64,000 nt of DNA from the NCBI RefSeq assembly GCF_000374585.1, contig NZ_KB894646.1, forward strand, positions 124,001-188,000. Reading direction: 5' to 3'. Shown piece by piece: positions 39,987 to 49,301 of the stretch; positions within the stretch are counted from its first letter, which is position 1; each line of letters starts with the position of its first letter. Position numbers and translations under genes: made by a program. The DNA comes from Phocaeicola barnesiae DSM 18169 = JCM 13652. Its GTDB lineage: Bacteria; Bacteroidota; Bacteroidia; Bacteroidales; Bacteroidaceae. The notes under the pieces are model-generated. The model did not search any database, was not told the origin of the DNA, and saw nothing but the letters and a program-made list of their open reading frames with translations.

Positions 39987-42860
39987 ATGGAGACATTTCT
40001 GAAACAAGTAGCACATGACCTCTATCATAAACTGGGAGGCGATTTCGCCCACGTGGCCGTAGTCTTCCCCAACAAACGTGCCAGCCTGTTCTTCAACGAA
40101 TACCTGGTACGTGAAGCCGAACATCCCATCTGGTCGCCCGTCTACCTCAGCATCAGCGACCTGTTCCGTCAGGCTTCCACCCTGCAGGCCGGAGATTCCA
40201 TCAAACTGGTCTGCGACCTCTACCGGGTATACCAGGAAGTAACCCAAAGCAAGGAAACCCTGGACGACTTCTATTTCTGGGGAGAGCTCCTCATCAGCGA
40301 TTTCGACGATGCCGACAAGAATCTGGTGAAGACCGATGCCCTCTTCAGCAACCTGAAGGACCTGAACGCCCTGATGGACGATTTCGATTTTCTGGAAGAA
40401 GGACAGAAGGAAGCCCTCAGCCAGTTCTTCCGCAATTTCTCCATCGACCAGGTGACGGAGCTGAAACAACGGTTCATCTCCATCTGGGACGTGCTGAAAG
40501 ATATCTATACCGGCTACAAGGAACGCTTGGCTTCCCAGCAACTGGCCTACGAAGGAATGCTTTACCGCGATGTCATCGAGCATTTCGACCTGGCCAAATT
40601 CCCTTGCCGGAAATATGTGTTTGTGGGATTCAACGTACTGAACCAGGTGGAACATCACCTCTTCAGCAGCCTGCAGGAAGCGGGGAAAGCCCTTTTCTAC
40701 TGGGACTACGACCGTTTCTACCTCGAAAAGACCCCTCACGAAGCCGGAGAATTCATCCGCCGGAACCTGAACGACTTTCCTTCGGAACTCCCTGCTTCCT
40801 GTTTCGACAACCTGAGTCGGCCGAAACAGATTACCTACATCGAATCGCCGACAGAGAACGGACAGACCCGTTACCTGCCCCAATGGATTCGGGAGAACCT
40901 GACTGCCGACGAAAAGGAGACAGCCGTTGTACTCTGTAACGAGGCCTTGCTGCAACCTGTCCTCCACTCCCTGCCCGAAGAAGTGAAACACACCAACATC
41001 ACCATGGGATTTCCCTTGTCGCAGACTCCGGCTTACAGCTTCATCAACGCCCTGGTAGAACTTCATACCAGCGGTTACAGTGCCGGAAACGGCCGCTTCC
41101 GGTTCAATGAGGTGACGAGTGTCTTGAAGCATCCGTACACACGCCTGCTTTCACCGCTGGCAGCCGAACTGGAGGCTACCCTGACCCGCGACAACCGTTT
41201 CTATCCGCTTCCCTCGGAACTGAAACAGGACACGACGCTGGAACTGCTCTTCACCCCCCGTTCCACCAACCTGGAACTCTGCGGGATGCTGTCGGAAGTG
41301 CTGCAGCAGGTAGCGCTCCGCTACCGGGACCAGGCAGCCTCCTCACACGACGCGTTCGACCAGCTCTACCGCGAATCGCTGTTCAAGGCCTATACCCTGG
41401 TGAACCGTTTCCACACCCTGATAGAGGCCAAAGACCTGACGGTACAGACCAGTACCTTCAAGCGCCTGCTCAAACGGGTGATGGGTACTTCCAATATTCC
41501 CTTCCACGGCGAACCTGCCATCGGTATGCAGGTAATGGGCGTTCTGGAAACCCGAAACCTGGATTTCCGCCACCTGATTCTGCTGTCCGTCAACGAAGGA
41601 CAACTGCCCAAAGGCGGAGGAGATTCCTCCTTCATCCCCTACAACCTGCGGAAAGCTTTCGGCATGACTACCATCGACCACAAGATAGCGGTGTATGCCT
41701 ACTACTTCTATCGCCTGCTGCAACGGGCCGAGAACGTCACCCTGATGTACCACACCGCTTCAAACGGAGTTAGCCAGGGCGAACTCTCCCGCTTCCTGCT
41801 GCAGTTCCTCATCGAGTGGGAACACCCCATCCAACGGAAACAACTGGAAGCCGGTCAGTCTCCTCAGACAACCGCACCCATCAGCATTGCCAAGACTCCC
41901 GGAATCATGAAACGCCTGCAAAGCGTTTTCGACCTACGGGTCAATCCGAAGGCATTGCTTTCTCCTTCGGCACTGAATACGTACCTGGACTGTCCGCTGA
42001 AGTTCTACTACCAGTATGTGGCCAACCTGCGGACTCCGGACGAGGTTACCGCCGAAATCGATTCCGCCAAGTTCGGAACCATCTTCCACGATGCCGCCGA
42101 GCACATCTACAAGGATTTGCACGACCGGAACAAGGTCATCAACAAGGAAGCCATCGAGAACCTGCTGAAAGACAAGATACGCCTCAACGAGTATGTAGAC
42201 AGCGGATTCAAGCGTCTCTTCTTCCACATTCCCGAGAACGAACGGCCGGAATACAACGGACTTCAGCTCATCAACGCTGCCGTCATCGTACGCTACCTCC
42301 AGCAGTTGTTGGGAAAGGACCTGGAATATGCTCCGTTCACTTTTGTAGGTTCAGAACAGCGAATCAGTGAAGAGATAGACATTCAGACTCCGAAAGGCAT
42401 CCTGAAATCCCGTATCGGAGGTACCATCGACCGTCTGGATGCCAAAGACGGTATCCTGCGTATCGTCGATTACAAGACCGGCGGGCAGGCAGACACCCCA
42501 CCGAATGTCGCCTCACTCTTCGTTCCGGACAAGAAACGGTCCAATTATGTATTCCAGACCTTCCTCTATGCAGCCATCGTCTGCAGGAAGTTGCGCGAAA
42601 AAGGGAAACAGCAGCAGGTGGCTCCTGCCCTGCTCTTCATCCACCGGGCAGCTACGGAGAATTATTCGCCGGTCATCGAGTTAAAAGATGGAAGAAAATC
42701 TAAAGAAACGGTCAATGACTTCGAAAAATACGAGCCGGAATTCCGTGAGGAACTGAAGAAACTCCTGGAAGAGGTATTTAATCCGGAACATCCTTTTAGT
42801 CAAACCATTACGGAAGAAAAGTGTGAGTATTGCGATTTTAAGGCGCTTTGTAAACGCTAA
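39987..42860 (+). CDS. addB: AddB-type nuclease subunit with Fe-S cluster
   Basis: 957 residues; start at 39987 (METFLKQVAHDLY) because the upstream ATG overlaps addA. It has a UvrD-like but inactive N-terminal half without a Walker A. The C-terminal nuclease has GTIDRLDA and RIVDYKTGG. The four cluster cysteines are seen: one in YLDCPLKFYYQY and three in CEYCDFKALC at the very end. In AddB this Fe-S staple stabilises the nuclease domain. Forms the AddAB complex that recognises recombination hot spots on DNA. Confidence 0.88.
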   Translation: METFLKQVAHDLYHKLGGDFAHVAVVFPNKRASLFFNEYLVREAEHPIWSPVYLSISDLFRQASTLQAGDSIKLVCDLYRVYQEVTQSKETLDDFYFWGELLISDFDDADKNLVKTDALFSNLKDLNALMDDFDFLEEGQKEALSQFFRNFSIDQVTELKQRFISIWDVLKDIYTGYKERLASQQLAYEGMLYRDVIEHFDLAKFPCRKYVFVGFNVLNQVEHHLFSSLQEAGKALFYWDYDRFYLEKTPHEAGEFIRRNLNDFPSELPASCFDNLSRPKQITYIESPTENGQTRYLPQWIRENLTADEKETAVVLCNEALLQPVLHSLPEEVKHTNITMGFPLSQTPAYSFINALVELHTSGYSAGNGRFRFNEVTSVLKHPYTRLLSPLAAELEATLTRDNRFYPLPSELKQDTTLELLFTPRSTNLELCGMLSEVLQQVALRYRDQAASSHDAFDQLYRESLFKAYTLVNRFHTLIEAKDLTVQTSTFKRLLKRVMGTSNIPFHGEPAIGMQVMGVLETRNLDFRHLILLSVNEGQLPKGGGDSSFIPYNLRKAFGMTTIDHKIAVYAYYFYRLLQRAENVTLMYHTASNGVSQGELSRFLLQFLIEWEHPIQRKQLEAGQSPQTTAPISIAKTPGIMKRLQSVFDLRVNPKALLSPSALNTYLDCPLKFYYQYVANLRTPDEVTAEIDSAKFGTIFHDAAEHIYKDLHDRNKVINKEAIENLLKDKIRLNEYVDSGFKRLFFHIPENERPEYNGLQLINAAVIVRYLQQLLGKDLEYAPFTFVGSEQRISEEIDIQTPKGILKSRIGGTIDRLDAKDGILRIVDYKTGGQADTPPNVASLFVPDKKRSNYVFQTFLYAAIVCRKLREKGKQQQVAPALLFIHRAATENYSPVIELKDGRKSKETVNDFEKYEPEFREELKKLLEEVFNPEHPFSQTITEEKCEYCDFKALCKR

Positions 42861-42916
42861 TTATTCATTAAAAAAAGTTAATCAGCGCATTGAAAGATGG
42901 AACAATCCAAACAAAT

Positions 42917-42948
42917 ACACTGAACCCAGTGTTATATATATGTTTTTC
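42917..42948 (+). terminator. Imperfect terminator after addB
   Basis: ACACTG pairs with CAGTGT around AACC, followed by A/T-rich sequence ending GTTTTT. Weak; readthrough to the next structured element is possible. Confidence 0.4.
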
Positions 42949-42954
42949 ATAGTA

Positions 42955-43063
42955 ATAGATTTATCACTTGATGCCGGGCTTGTGAAAGTCCGGGTCAGGG
43001 AGACAAAAGAGTTTGTCCCTAAAAAGAAGAGACTGCATTTCCCCAGCAGTCTCTTTCTTTTTT
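42955..43063 (+). ncRNA. Structured RNA element or small RNA downstream of addB
   Basis: Three hairpins in order: CCGGGCTT/AAGTCCGG closed by a GTGA (GNRA-type) tetraloop (42974-42993); GACAAA/TTTGTC extended by GG/CC (42999-43019); and an intrinsic terminator (43027-43063). No TAnnTTTG box lies just before it, so it may be the 3' UTR of addB, released by processing, rather than an independent gene. Confidence 0.4.
43027..43063 (+). terminator. Intrinsic terminator
   Basis: AAGAGACTGC pairs with GCAGTCTCTT around a 9-nt loop, then TTCTTTTTT. Ends transcription from the addAB side before the convergent GH92 gene. Confidence 0.85.
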
Positions 43064-43156
43064 ATACCTGATAAAAACGGACGGTCACTTGAAGGAAAAC
43101 GAACACCTGTCCGCCTTCAAGCCTACGCTCGTTTCCATCGTCGCTTTCAAGCCCCT

Positions 43157-45433
43157 TTATTTCTCTGGCAGCGGGTCGGCTGAAGGAGGCGGAACCAGGG
43201 TTCCCCATTGCTTGTTTGCCTTCGGGCCCATCTCTACTTCCAGCACTCCTCCCTCGGCGATATCAGCATGCGTGAACCACGGACGGTCCCAAGGTTTTCC
43301 GTTCAAGGTAGCCGACTGGATGTACTTGTTTTCCGTAGAAGCATTGTGTGCCTTGATTTCAAAGAATTTGCCGTTACCCAAGTCTATCCGGGCATCCGTA
43401 AACAAGGGGCTGCCGATGTTGTAGGCAGGCATACCCGGAGTCACGGGATAGAAGCCCAGCTGACTGAACACCACGAATGCCGACATACCGCCACCGTCTT
43501 CATCGCCGGGTACTCCCATCAGGTCGTTCCGGAACCACATGTTCAGCAGGGTACGGATGCGTTTCTGGGTCATCCACGGTTTACCGGCATAATTATAGAG
43601 GTAAGGAATGTGCAGACACGGTTCATTCGCCATCGAGAACATCCCCACATTTCCGGTATGGTCCGGCAGGAACGAATAGAACTGCCACTTCGACATTCCC
43701 AACGGAACATTGAACAGTGAATCCAGAGCGGAAGTGAAACGTTCGTTACCCCCCATCAGTTGTATCAGGTCAGCCACATTGTGCTGGACATCCCAGCGAT
43801 AGACATACCCGTTATTCTCGTCGTAATAGTCGCGGGCACCCAATCCACCGTCATACCGGTAATCCAGCGGCATGATGAATTCACCGTCCTTGTTCTTCGG
43901 ATGGAAGAAGCGTGTTTCCGGATGGAAGAGGTTGCGGTAGTTATAGGAACACTTCAAGTAATGCTTTGCATCATCCTGTTTTCCAAGTTCCTGCGCAATC
44001 TGTGACAAGCACCACTGGTCGTACGAAGTACCGAGTGTCACAGCTACCGGTTGGCGTTTCTCCCAGATAGATACATGCGGTACCGTTTCTTTCTCTCCCG
44101 GATTCAAGGCCGGGATATACCCGTGTTCCTTATAGAATTCATCCAACCAGCCTGCCGGCTTGGCCGACCAGGGAATCAATGTCTTCTCTTCCATACCTGC
44201 CTTACAGGCCGTATATGCGTCCTCCAGGCTGAACGAACGGATTCCTTTCCGGTAAGCATCGATAAGGGTAGCTACCCCATGATTGGAATTCATACGGCGG
44301 GTATCACCGGTAATTTCCGGGAAGGTAGGCATCCAATTGTTCCCCATCTGTTTAGCCATCAGCAGGAAGGAATGCAGGATATCGCCTTCTACCTGACCGT
44401 CTATCAGTACCCGCAACGGATGGGTGGCCCGATAGGTATCCCACAACCAGTCGTCGGTATAGAACGGGCGGCCACCGTCTTCGTGTATCTTTCCATCGAA
44501 TGCACTGTAGTAACGTCCGTCCTCACTCAAGCAGACGGGACGCTCGTAACAACGGTACAACGAGGTATAGAACACCCGTTTCTCATCGTCTGTTCCTCCC
44601 TGTACCTGAATCTTTCCCAACGCCTTGTTCCAGACCTGGCGACCCGTTTCGGCCACCTGTTCCAACGAAGCGGAAGCGATTTCACGCTCCAGGTTCTTCT
44701 TCGCCTGAGCCTCATCGATAAAGGAGATGCCGTAACGCAAGGTATAAGCCTTCGCCTGATTACCCAATTCCCAGACTACAGCCGCATCGGTACCTTCTGC
44801 GGTCTGCAGGCTCTTGTCAAACTGACCGTCTTTCCAGACACCGGTTCCCTGTGGCTGATCTTCCAATACGGCATAGAGATAGACTTTCGTCTTGTCGTCG
44901 ACAAACTGATAACCCTGCACCACGTTACCGGTCACTTTCAGCATCCCTTTCCGGCTGTTGAAGACCAGATACGAAGGACCATCCTTTTCGAACGTGATGC
45001 GGTAGATGGCGCTCTGGTGTGAAGGAGCAAACTCCACTTCGGCTTCCAGTTCATCCAGATACACCTGATACAGATAAGGGGCTATCTGCTCCCGATCGTA
45101 GCTGAGCGGCAAAACGGCTTTCAGGCCAGAGGTTTCTCCCTGGTAAGGAGTCAGATTAAACGCCGAGCGTTCGCGATGATTGGTTACAATCAAAGGCAGG
45201 CCGTTCAGACGGTCGCCCGTAAAGTCAGCCCGTTCGGGATATGCCCGCAACAAACTGTTAGGCAGATGGATGGTCGGGAATGTAGGCACCAGCAGGTGAC
45301 TGATATTCCCCATATACGGATTTACATACGACACAGGATCCTGCGCGTCCTGTGCCATTGCCTGAGGAATTCCGTTCCCCAGTCCGACAACCATGGCTAT
45401 GGCTGCCAGCGTCATTTTCATTCGATACTTCAT
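43157..45433 (-). CDS. GH92 family alpha-mannosidase
   Basis: 758 residues from the ATG at 45433, with a Sec signal ending near QAMAQ. The N-terminal beta-sandwich begins DPVSYVNPYMGN, as is usual for GH92. The catalytic (alpha/alpha)6 domain has WDTYRATHPL, GNEPC-like MANEPCLHIPYLY and the hallmark PGDEDGGGMSAFVVF near residue 660. GH92 enzymes are calcium-dependent exo-alpha-mannosidases acting mainly on 1,2 links of host or yeast N-glycans; linkage here cannot be read from sequence. Periplasmic. No SusCD pair or other glycosidase nearby, so it is not in an obvious polysaccharide utilisation locus. Confidence 0.92.
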   Translation of the reverse strand: MKYRMKMTLAAIAMVVGLGNGIPQAMAQDAQDPVSYVNPYMGNISHLLVPTFPTIHLPNSLLRAYPERADFTGDRLNGLPLIVTNHRERSAFNLTPYQGETSGLKAVLPLSYDREQIAPYLYQVYLDELEAEVEFAPSHQSAIYRITFEKDGPSYLVFNSRKGMLKVTGNVVQGYQFVDDKTKVYLYAVLEDQPQGTGVWKDGQFDKSLQTAEGTDAAVVWELGNQAKAYTLRYGISFIDEAQAKKNLEREIASASLEQVAETGRQVWNKALGKIQVQGGTDDEKRVFYTSLYRCYERPVCLSEDGRYYSAFDGKIHEDGGRPFYTDDWLWDTYRATHPLRVLIDGQVEGDILHSFLLMAKQMGNNWMPTFPEITGDTRRMNSNHGVATLIDAYRKGIRSFSLEDAYTACKAGMEEKTLIPWSAKPAGWLDEFYKEHGYIPALNPGEKETVPHVSIWEKRQPVAVTLGTSYDQWCLSQIAQELGKQDDAKHYLKCSYNYRNLFHPETRFFHPKNKDGEFIMPLDYRYDGGLGARDYYDENNGYVYRWDVQHNVADLIQLMGGNERFTSALDSLFNVPLGMSKWQFYSFLPDHTGNVGMFSMANEPCLHIPYLYNYAGKPWMTQKRIRTLLNMWFRNDLMGVPGDEDGGGMSAFVVFSQLGFYPVTPGMPAYNIGSPLFTDARIDLGNGKFFEIKAHNASTENKYIQSATLNGKPWDRPWFTHADIAEGGVLEVEMGPKANKQWGTLVPPPSADPLPEK

Positions 45434-45494
45434 GGTGTATGGTTTAAGGGTTATTTCGATCAGTACGCAGCCTTCCCCAAGCAGGCCGCATAGA

Positions 45495-45502
45495 CAAATA
45501 TA
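45495..45502 (-). promoter_or_regulatory. Promoter -7 box for the GH92 gene
   Basis: TATATTTG on the minus strand, with CTTG 20 bases upstream of it. Leader of about 55 nt. It confirms the start at 45433, since the alternative ATG at 45574 lies before the promoter. Confidence 0.6.
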
Positions 45503-45557
45503 GGAAGAATATCCGACAAGTGCAAGTCGGAAAGTCAAGGCATCCAACCTTTTCCAA

Positions 45558-45586
45558 CAAAAAAAGTCCGGCAAGATACCGGACTC
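45558..45586 (-). terminator. Terminator after the TSCPD gene
   Basis: On the minus strand AGTCCGG pairs with CCGGACT around a 7-nt loop and is followed by seven T. Confidence 0.85.
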
Positions 45587-45617
45587 TTCAAGGTTTATCT
45601 GATTTTCCTGGAAAAAA

Positions 45618-45863
45618 TCAAGCTTTCAAGGTCTTCAAGGCCTGACAAAGCTGGTCGGGACAGGAAGTCGGCTTGTATCCACAACGGATTCCCTCCAGAC
45701 GGGAGATTACTTCTTCGACCTTCATTCCTTTCACCAAGGCAGAAATACCCTTCAGATTTCCGTTGCAACCACCGATAAAATGTACTTCCTTCAGAATGCC
45801 GTCTTCTACCTCCAGGTCAATTTGGGAACTACAGGTTCCCGATGTTCTGTAACTGTATTTCAT
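45618..45863 (-). CDS. TSCPD domain protein
   Basis: 81 residues. It carries the eponymous TSCPDQLCQAL motif near the C-terminus and conserved Cys residues in GTCSSQ, GGCNGN and IRCGYK, typical of the small TIGR03905-type proteins. Related domains occur at the end of vitamin B12-dependent ribonucleotide reductases. Cys spacing suggests metal or redox function, but this is not established. Located after yebC on the same strand with an intervening terminator. Confidence 0.85.
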   Translation of the reverse strand: MKYSYRTSGTCSSQIDLEVEDGILKEVHFIGGCNGNLKGISALVKGMKVEEVISRLEGIRCGYKPTSCPDQLCQALKTLKA

Positions 45864-45881
45864 ACGCTAGTCATCTATCTA

Positions 45882-45920
45882 TAAAAAGAACGGAGCATCC
45901 GCGTCCGGACACCCCGTTCC
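45882..45920 (-). terminator. Terminator after the yebC-family gene
   Basis: GAACGG pairs with CCGTTC with a structured loop; TTTTTA follows on the minus strand. It lies between yebC and the TSCPD gene. Confidence 0.75.
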
Positions 45921-45941
45921 TGTCTTTTTGCATGGAAGAGA

Positions 45942-46679
45942 TTATTCAGCTTCTTCTTCCGGTTTCATGTTCGTATAAACGGTCTGTACGTCATCGAACT
46001 CTTCCAGACGTTCAATCATCTTGTCGATGGTTTCACGCTGTTCCGGAGTAACGTCCTTCAGATCGTTCGGGATGTAAGTGAAATCACCACCGACATCTTC
46101 GAAACCACATTCTTCCAGATGTTTCTGGATAGCTGCATAGCTCTTCGGGTCACCGTAGATAGTGATGGTACCTTCTTCCGGATCTTCGTCGTATTCGTCT
46201 TCAACGTTATAGTCAATCAAGTCCAGAATCAGTTCCTCCATATCGATACCGTCTTTCTTCTTGAATGTGAACACACACTTGTGGTCGAACAAGAAAGCCA
46301 GTGAACCGGTAGTACCCAAGTTACCTCCGAACTTGTTGAATACGGAACGGACATCGGCTACGGTACGGGTGGTATTGTCTGTCAGTGTATCTACGAACAC
46401 AGCGATTCCGTGAGGACCGTATCCTTCGTAAGTCATGCCTTTGTATTCGCTCTGGTCCTTACCCATCGCGTTCTTGATGGCACGCTCGATGTTGTCCTTC
46501 GGCATGTTCTCACGCTTACAGGTAGCGATAACCGAACGCAAAGTCGGGTTGTTTTCCGGTTCCGGACCACCTGCCTTTACAGCAATTGCAATCTGTTTAC
46601 CCAGACGAGTGAAGGTCTTAGCCATGTGACCCCATCTTTTCAACTTAGTAGCTTTTCTATATTCAAACGCTCTTCCCAT
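45942..46679 (-). CDS. YebC/PmpR-family protein (DNA-binding regulator or translation factor)
   Basis: 245 residues. The N-terminal helical domain starts with GRAFEYRKATKLKRWGHMAKTFTRLGK, the Bacteroidetes version of the AGHSKW start; domains 2 and 3 include YGPHGIAVFVDTLTDNTTRT and an acidic C-terminus. YebC proteins were described as transcription regulators; several members have been reported to ease ribosome stalling on proline-rich runs. It follows pheT by 49 bases and is likely cotranscribed with it. Confidence 0.93.
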   Translation of the reverse strand: MGRAFEYRKATKLKRWGHMAKTFTRLGKQIAIAVKAGGPEPENNPTLRSVIATCKRENMPKDNIERAIKNAMGKDQSEYKGMTYEGYGPHGIAVFVDTLTDNTTRTVADVRSVFNKFGGNLGTTGSLAFLFDHKCVFTFKKKDGIDMEELILDLIDYNVEDEYDEDPEEGTITIYGDPKSYAAIQKHLEECGFEDVGGDFTYIPNDLKDVTPEQRETIDKMIERLEEFDDVQTVYTNMKPEEEAE

Positions 46680-46728
46680 TGGATTATAGTTTTAATATGT
46701 TATTTTTAAAATGAATCATTTTCTCTGA

Positions 46729-49191
46729 TCAGCGCAATACAGCACCCAGCTTGTTCTGCAGGTTGGCAATCAGCTTCTGCATGAACTTATCAATCTGCTT
46801 GTCGTTCAGTGTCGCATTTTCGTCCTGCAACATGAAGCTTACTGCGTAACTCTTCTTGCCTGCTTCCAGGTTCTTACCTTCGTATACGTCGAACAGTTCA
46901 ACGCTCTTCAGCAGTTTCTTGTCGGTTTCGTAAGCAATCTTTTCGATTTCCACAAACTGAACCTTCTTGTCAATCAGCAGAGCCAAGTCACGTTTTACTG
47001 CCGGGAACTTGGAAATTTCCTTGAAGGTTACGGCATTACCCTTGACAGCCTTCATCAGTTCCTTCCAGTTCAAGTCAGCATAATAAACCTCGTTGTCGAT
47101 ATCGAACTTCTTCTGAAGTTTTTTGTGCAGTACACCCAGTGTAGCCAGCAGTTTACCGCCACGGGTATGAACCGTAATGGCAGCGGCGAAGATATCGTCA
47201 GTCAGATTGCCGAATACCAAAGCGCCGAAGTTTACACCCAGACGACGGAAAATGTTCAATACATGTGCCTTCAGTTCGTATACTGACATGTTTTCATCCG
47301 GATGAGCCCAAGAATTGCTGACACGCTTACCGGTCATCCACAAGCCCATGTGCAGTTCTTCAGAATAAGCGGCCAACACCTTTTCCGGATTTTTCTTCTC
47401 TGCATGGAAATGATAACAGTTACCGAACTCGAAGAACTTCAGGTCGGCATTCTTACGGTTGGCATTGTGCTGGATACTTTCCAGACCACCGAACAGCAGA
47501 GTCGCACGCATCACGTTCAGGTCGTTGCTCAACGGGTTCATGATACGAACCAGATTCTCCGGCTTGTAGGTTTCCAGTCCGTCATAATAGGCAGCGGCGG
47601 TCAACGAGTTGTTCAGGATTTCATTGAATCCGCAACCTACCAGCTGTTCCGATACCAGGTTCTGGAGTTTCACCGATTTGTCTACATCCCCCTTCACGCT
47701 CAAGCTTGACTTGACAGAAGTCGGGATTTCTACGTTATTGTAACCGTAGATACGGAGGATATCTTCCACCACATCACACGGACGCTGTACATCCACCCGG
47801 TAAGGAGGGACCAGCAGTGACAATCCTTCAGCCGTTTCGTTGACAATCTTCATCTCCAGGCTCGTTACGATGCTCTTCACGGTTTCTACCGGAATTTCCT
47901 TACCAATCAGACCGTTCACGTATGCGTAAGAAAGTTCTACCGGGAAATCGGCAATCGGATTCGGATAGTTGTCCTTGATTTCAGAAGCGATTTCACCTCC
48001 GGCCAGTTCCTTCACCAACAGAGCGGCCGCCTTCAGGGCATAAATGGTGATGTTCGGGTCAATACCGCGTTCGAAACGGAAAGAAGAATCTGTACTCAGT
48101 CCATGACGACGGGCAGTCTTACGTACCCAGGTAGGATGGAAGTAGGCACTTTCCAGAAATACATCCTTGGTAGTTTCAGTGGTACCGGAATCCAGTCCAC
48201 CGAATACACCGGCGATACACATCGGCTCTTCTGCGTTACAGATCATCAGGTCACGGTCCGACAACGAACGTTCCACTTCGTCCAGTGTCACGAACTTGGT
48301 ACCTTCGGCAACAGTCTTCACCACAATCTTACCACCTTTGATCTTATCGGCATCGAAGCAGTGCATCGGCTGACCGTATGCATGTACAATGTAGTTGGTA
48401 ATATCGACAATGTTATTGATCGGACGAAGGCCAATCAGACGGAGCTTGTCCTGCAACCAGGCCGGACTTTCCTTCACGGTCACTCCCTTGATGGCTACCC
48501 CGGCATAACGCGGACAGGCTTCGGTATTTTCCACCTCGATGTCGATGTTCATATCGTGGTTGTCTACCTGGAACGCATCAACCGACGGACGTTTCAGGGT
48601 AGCCTGATAGCCGTTCTGAATCAACCAGGCATACAGGTCACGCGCTACGCCATAATGTGAGCAGGCATCGGCACGGTTCGGAGTGATGTCCACCTCGAGC
48701 ACATAATCGCTCTTGATGTTGTAATAATCCTTGGCCAATGTACCCGGAACCACATCCTGCGGCAGTACGATGATGCCTTCGTGGCTGGTACCTACACCGA
48801 TTTCGTCTTCGGCACAGATCATACCGTTCGATTCAACGCCACGGAGTTTGGATTTCTTGATGGTGAAGCACTCATCACCGTCATACAGTTTGGTACCCAG
48901 TGTCGCAACAATCACCTTCTGTCCGGCAGCTACGTTGGCGGCACCGCAAACAATCTGAACAGGTTCGCCCTGTCCCAGATTAACGGTAGTAATATGCATG
49001 TGGTCGGAATTCGGATGCGGTTCACAAGTCAGCACTTCGCCGACTACCAAGCCTTCCAGGCCTCCCTTGATAGATTGAACTTCCTCTACCCCACCGGTTT
49101 CCAGACCGATAGAGGTCAGTGCGGCTGATACTTCATCGGGTGTCAGATTGAAATCGACATACTCTTTCAGCCAGTTATAAGAAATATTCAT
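46729..49191 (-). CDS. pheT: Phenylalanine-tRNA ligase beta subunit
   Basis: 820 residues, full length. N-terminal EMAP/tRNA-binding domain (about 40-155), B3/B4 editing domain, B5 DNA-binding-like domain, catalytic-like core and the C-terminal FDX-ACB anticodon-binding domain (about 725-820, starting FPAVKRDLALLID). It works as an (alpha-beta)2 tetramer with PheS, which is not adjacent. It has its own promoter with a 16-bp palindrome beside the -7 box. Confidence 0.97.
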   Translation of the reverse strand: MNISYNWLKEYVDFNLTPDEVSAALTSIGLETGGVEEVQSIKGGLEGLVVGEVLTCEPHPNSDHMHITTVNLGQGEPVQIVCGAANVAAGQKVIVATLGTKLYDGDECFTIKKSKLRGVESNGMICAEDEIGVGTSHEGIIVLPQDVVPGTLAKDYYNIKSDYVLEVDITPNRADACSHYGVARDLYAWLIQNGYQATLKRPSVDAFQVDNHDMNIDIEVENTEACPRYAGVAIKGVTVKESPAWLQDKLRLIGLRPINNIVDITNYIVHAYGQPMHCFDADKIKGGKIVVKTVAEGTKFVTLDEVERSLSDRDLMICNAEEPMCIAGVFGGLDSGTTETTKDVFLESAYFHPTWVRKTARRHGLSTDSSFRFERGIDPNITIYALKAAALLVKELAGGEIASEIKDNYPNPIADFPVELSYAYVNGLIGKEIPVETVKSIVTSLEMKIVNETAEGLSLLVPPYRVDVQRPCDVVEDILRIYGYNNVEIPTSVKSSLSVKGDVDKSVKLQNLVSEQLVGCGFNEILNNSLTAAAYYDGLETYKPENLVRIMNPLSNDLNVMRATLLFGGLESIQHNANRKNADLKFFEFGNCYHFHAEKKNPEKVLAAYSEELHMGLWMTGKRVSNSWAHPDENMSVYELKAHVLNIFRRLGVNFGALVFGNLTDDIFAAAITVHTRGGKLLATLGVLHKKLQKKFDIDNEVYYADLNWKELMKAVKGNAVTFKEISKFPAVKRDLALLIDKKVQFVEIEKIAYETDKKLLKSVELFDVYEGKNLEAGKKSYAVSFMLQDENATLNDKQIDKFMQKLIANLQNKLGAVLR

Positions 49192-49228
49192 ATGATGTAT
49201 AAGTTTGATGTATTCACTAATGGATATG

Positions 49229-49236
49229 CAAAGTTA
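49229..49236 (-). promoter_or_regulatory. Promoter -7 box for pheT
   Basis: TAACTTTG on the minus strand, leader about 31 nt. A perfect 16-bp palindrome directly abuts it upstream. Confidence 0.6.
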
Positions 49237-49252
49237 ATACAAATATTTGTAT
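49237..49252. promoter_or_regulatory. 16-bp palindrome at the pheT promoter, operator candidate
   Basis: ATACAAATATTTGTAT is perfectly self-complementary and lies between the -7 box and the expected -33 position, where a repressor would block polymerase. Low complexity, so chance is not excluded. Confidence 0.4.
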
Positions 49253-49301
49253 ACAAAGGACACGTTAGCCGTTTTTTTCGTCCATTTCCTTTTCTTACAG
49301 C

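Noticed and set aside
42823..43071. 82-codon plus-strand frame at the addB end
   Set aside because: It overlaps the addB Fe-S cysteine codons and runs through RNA hairpins and the terminator.
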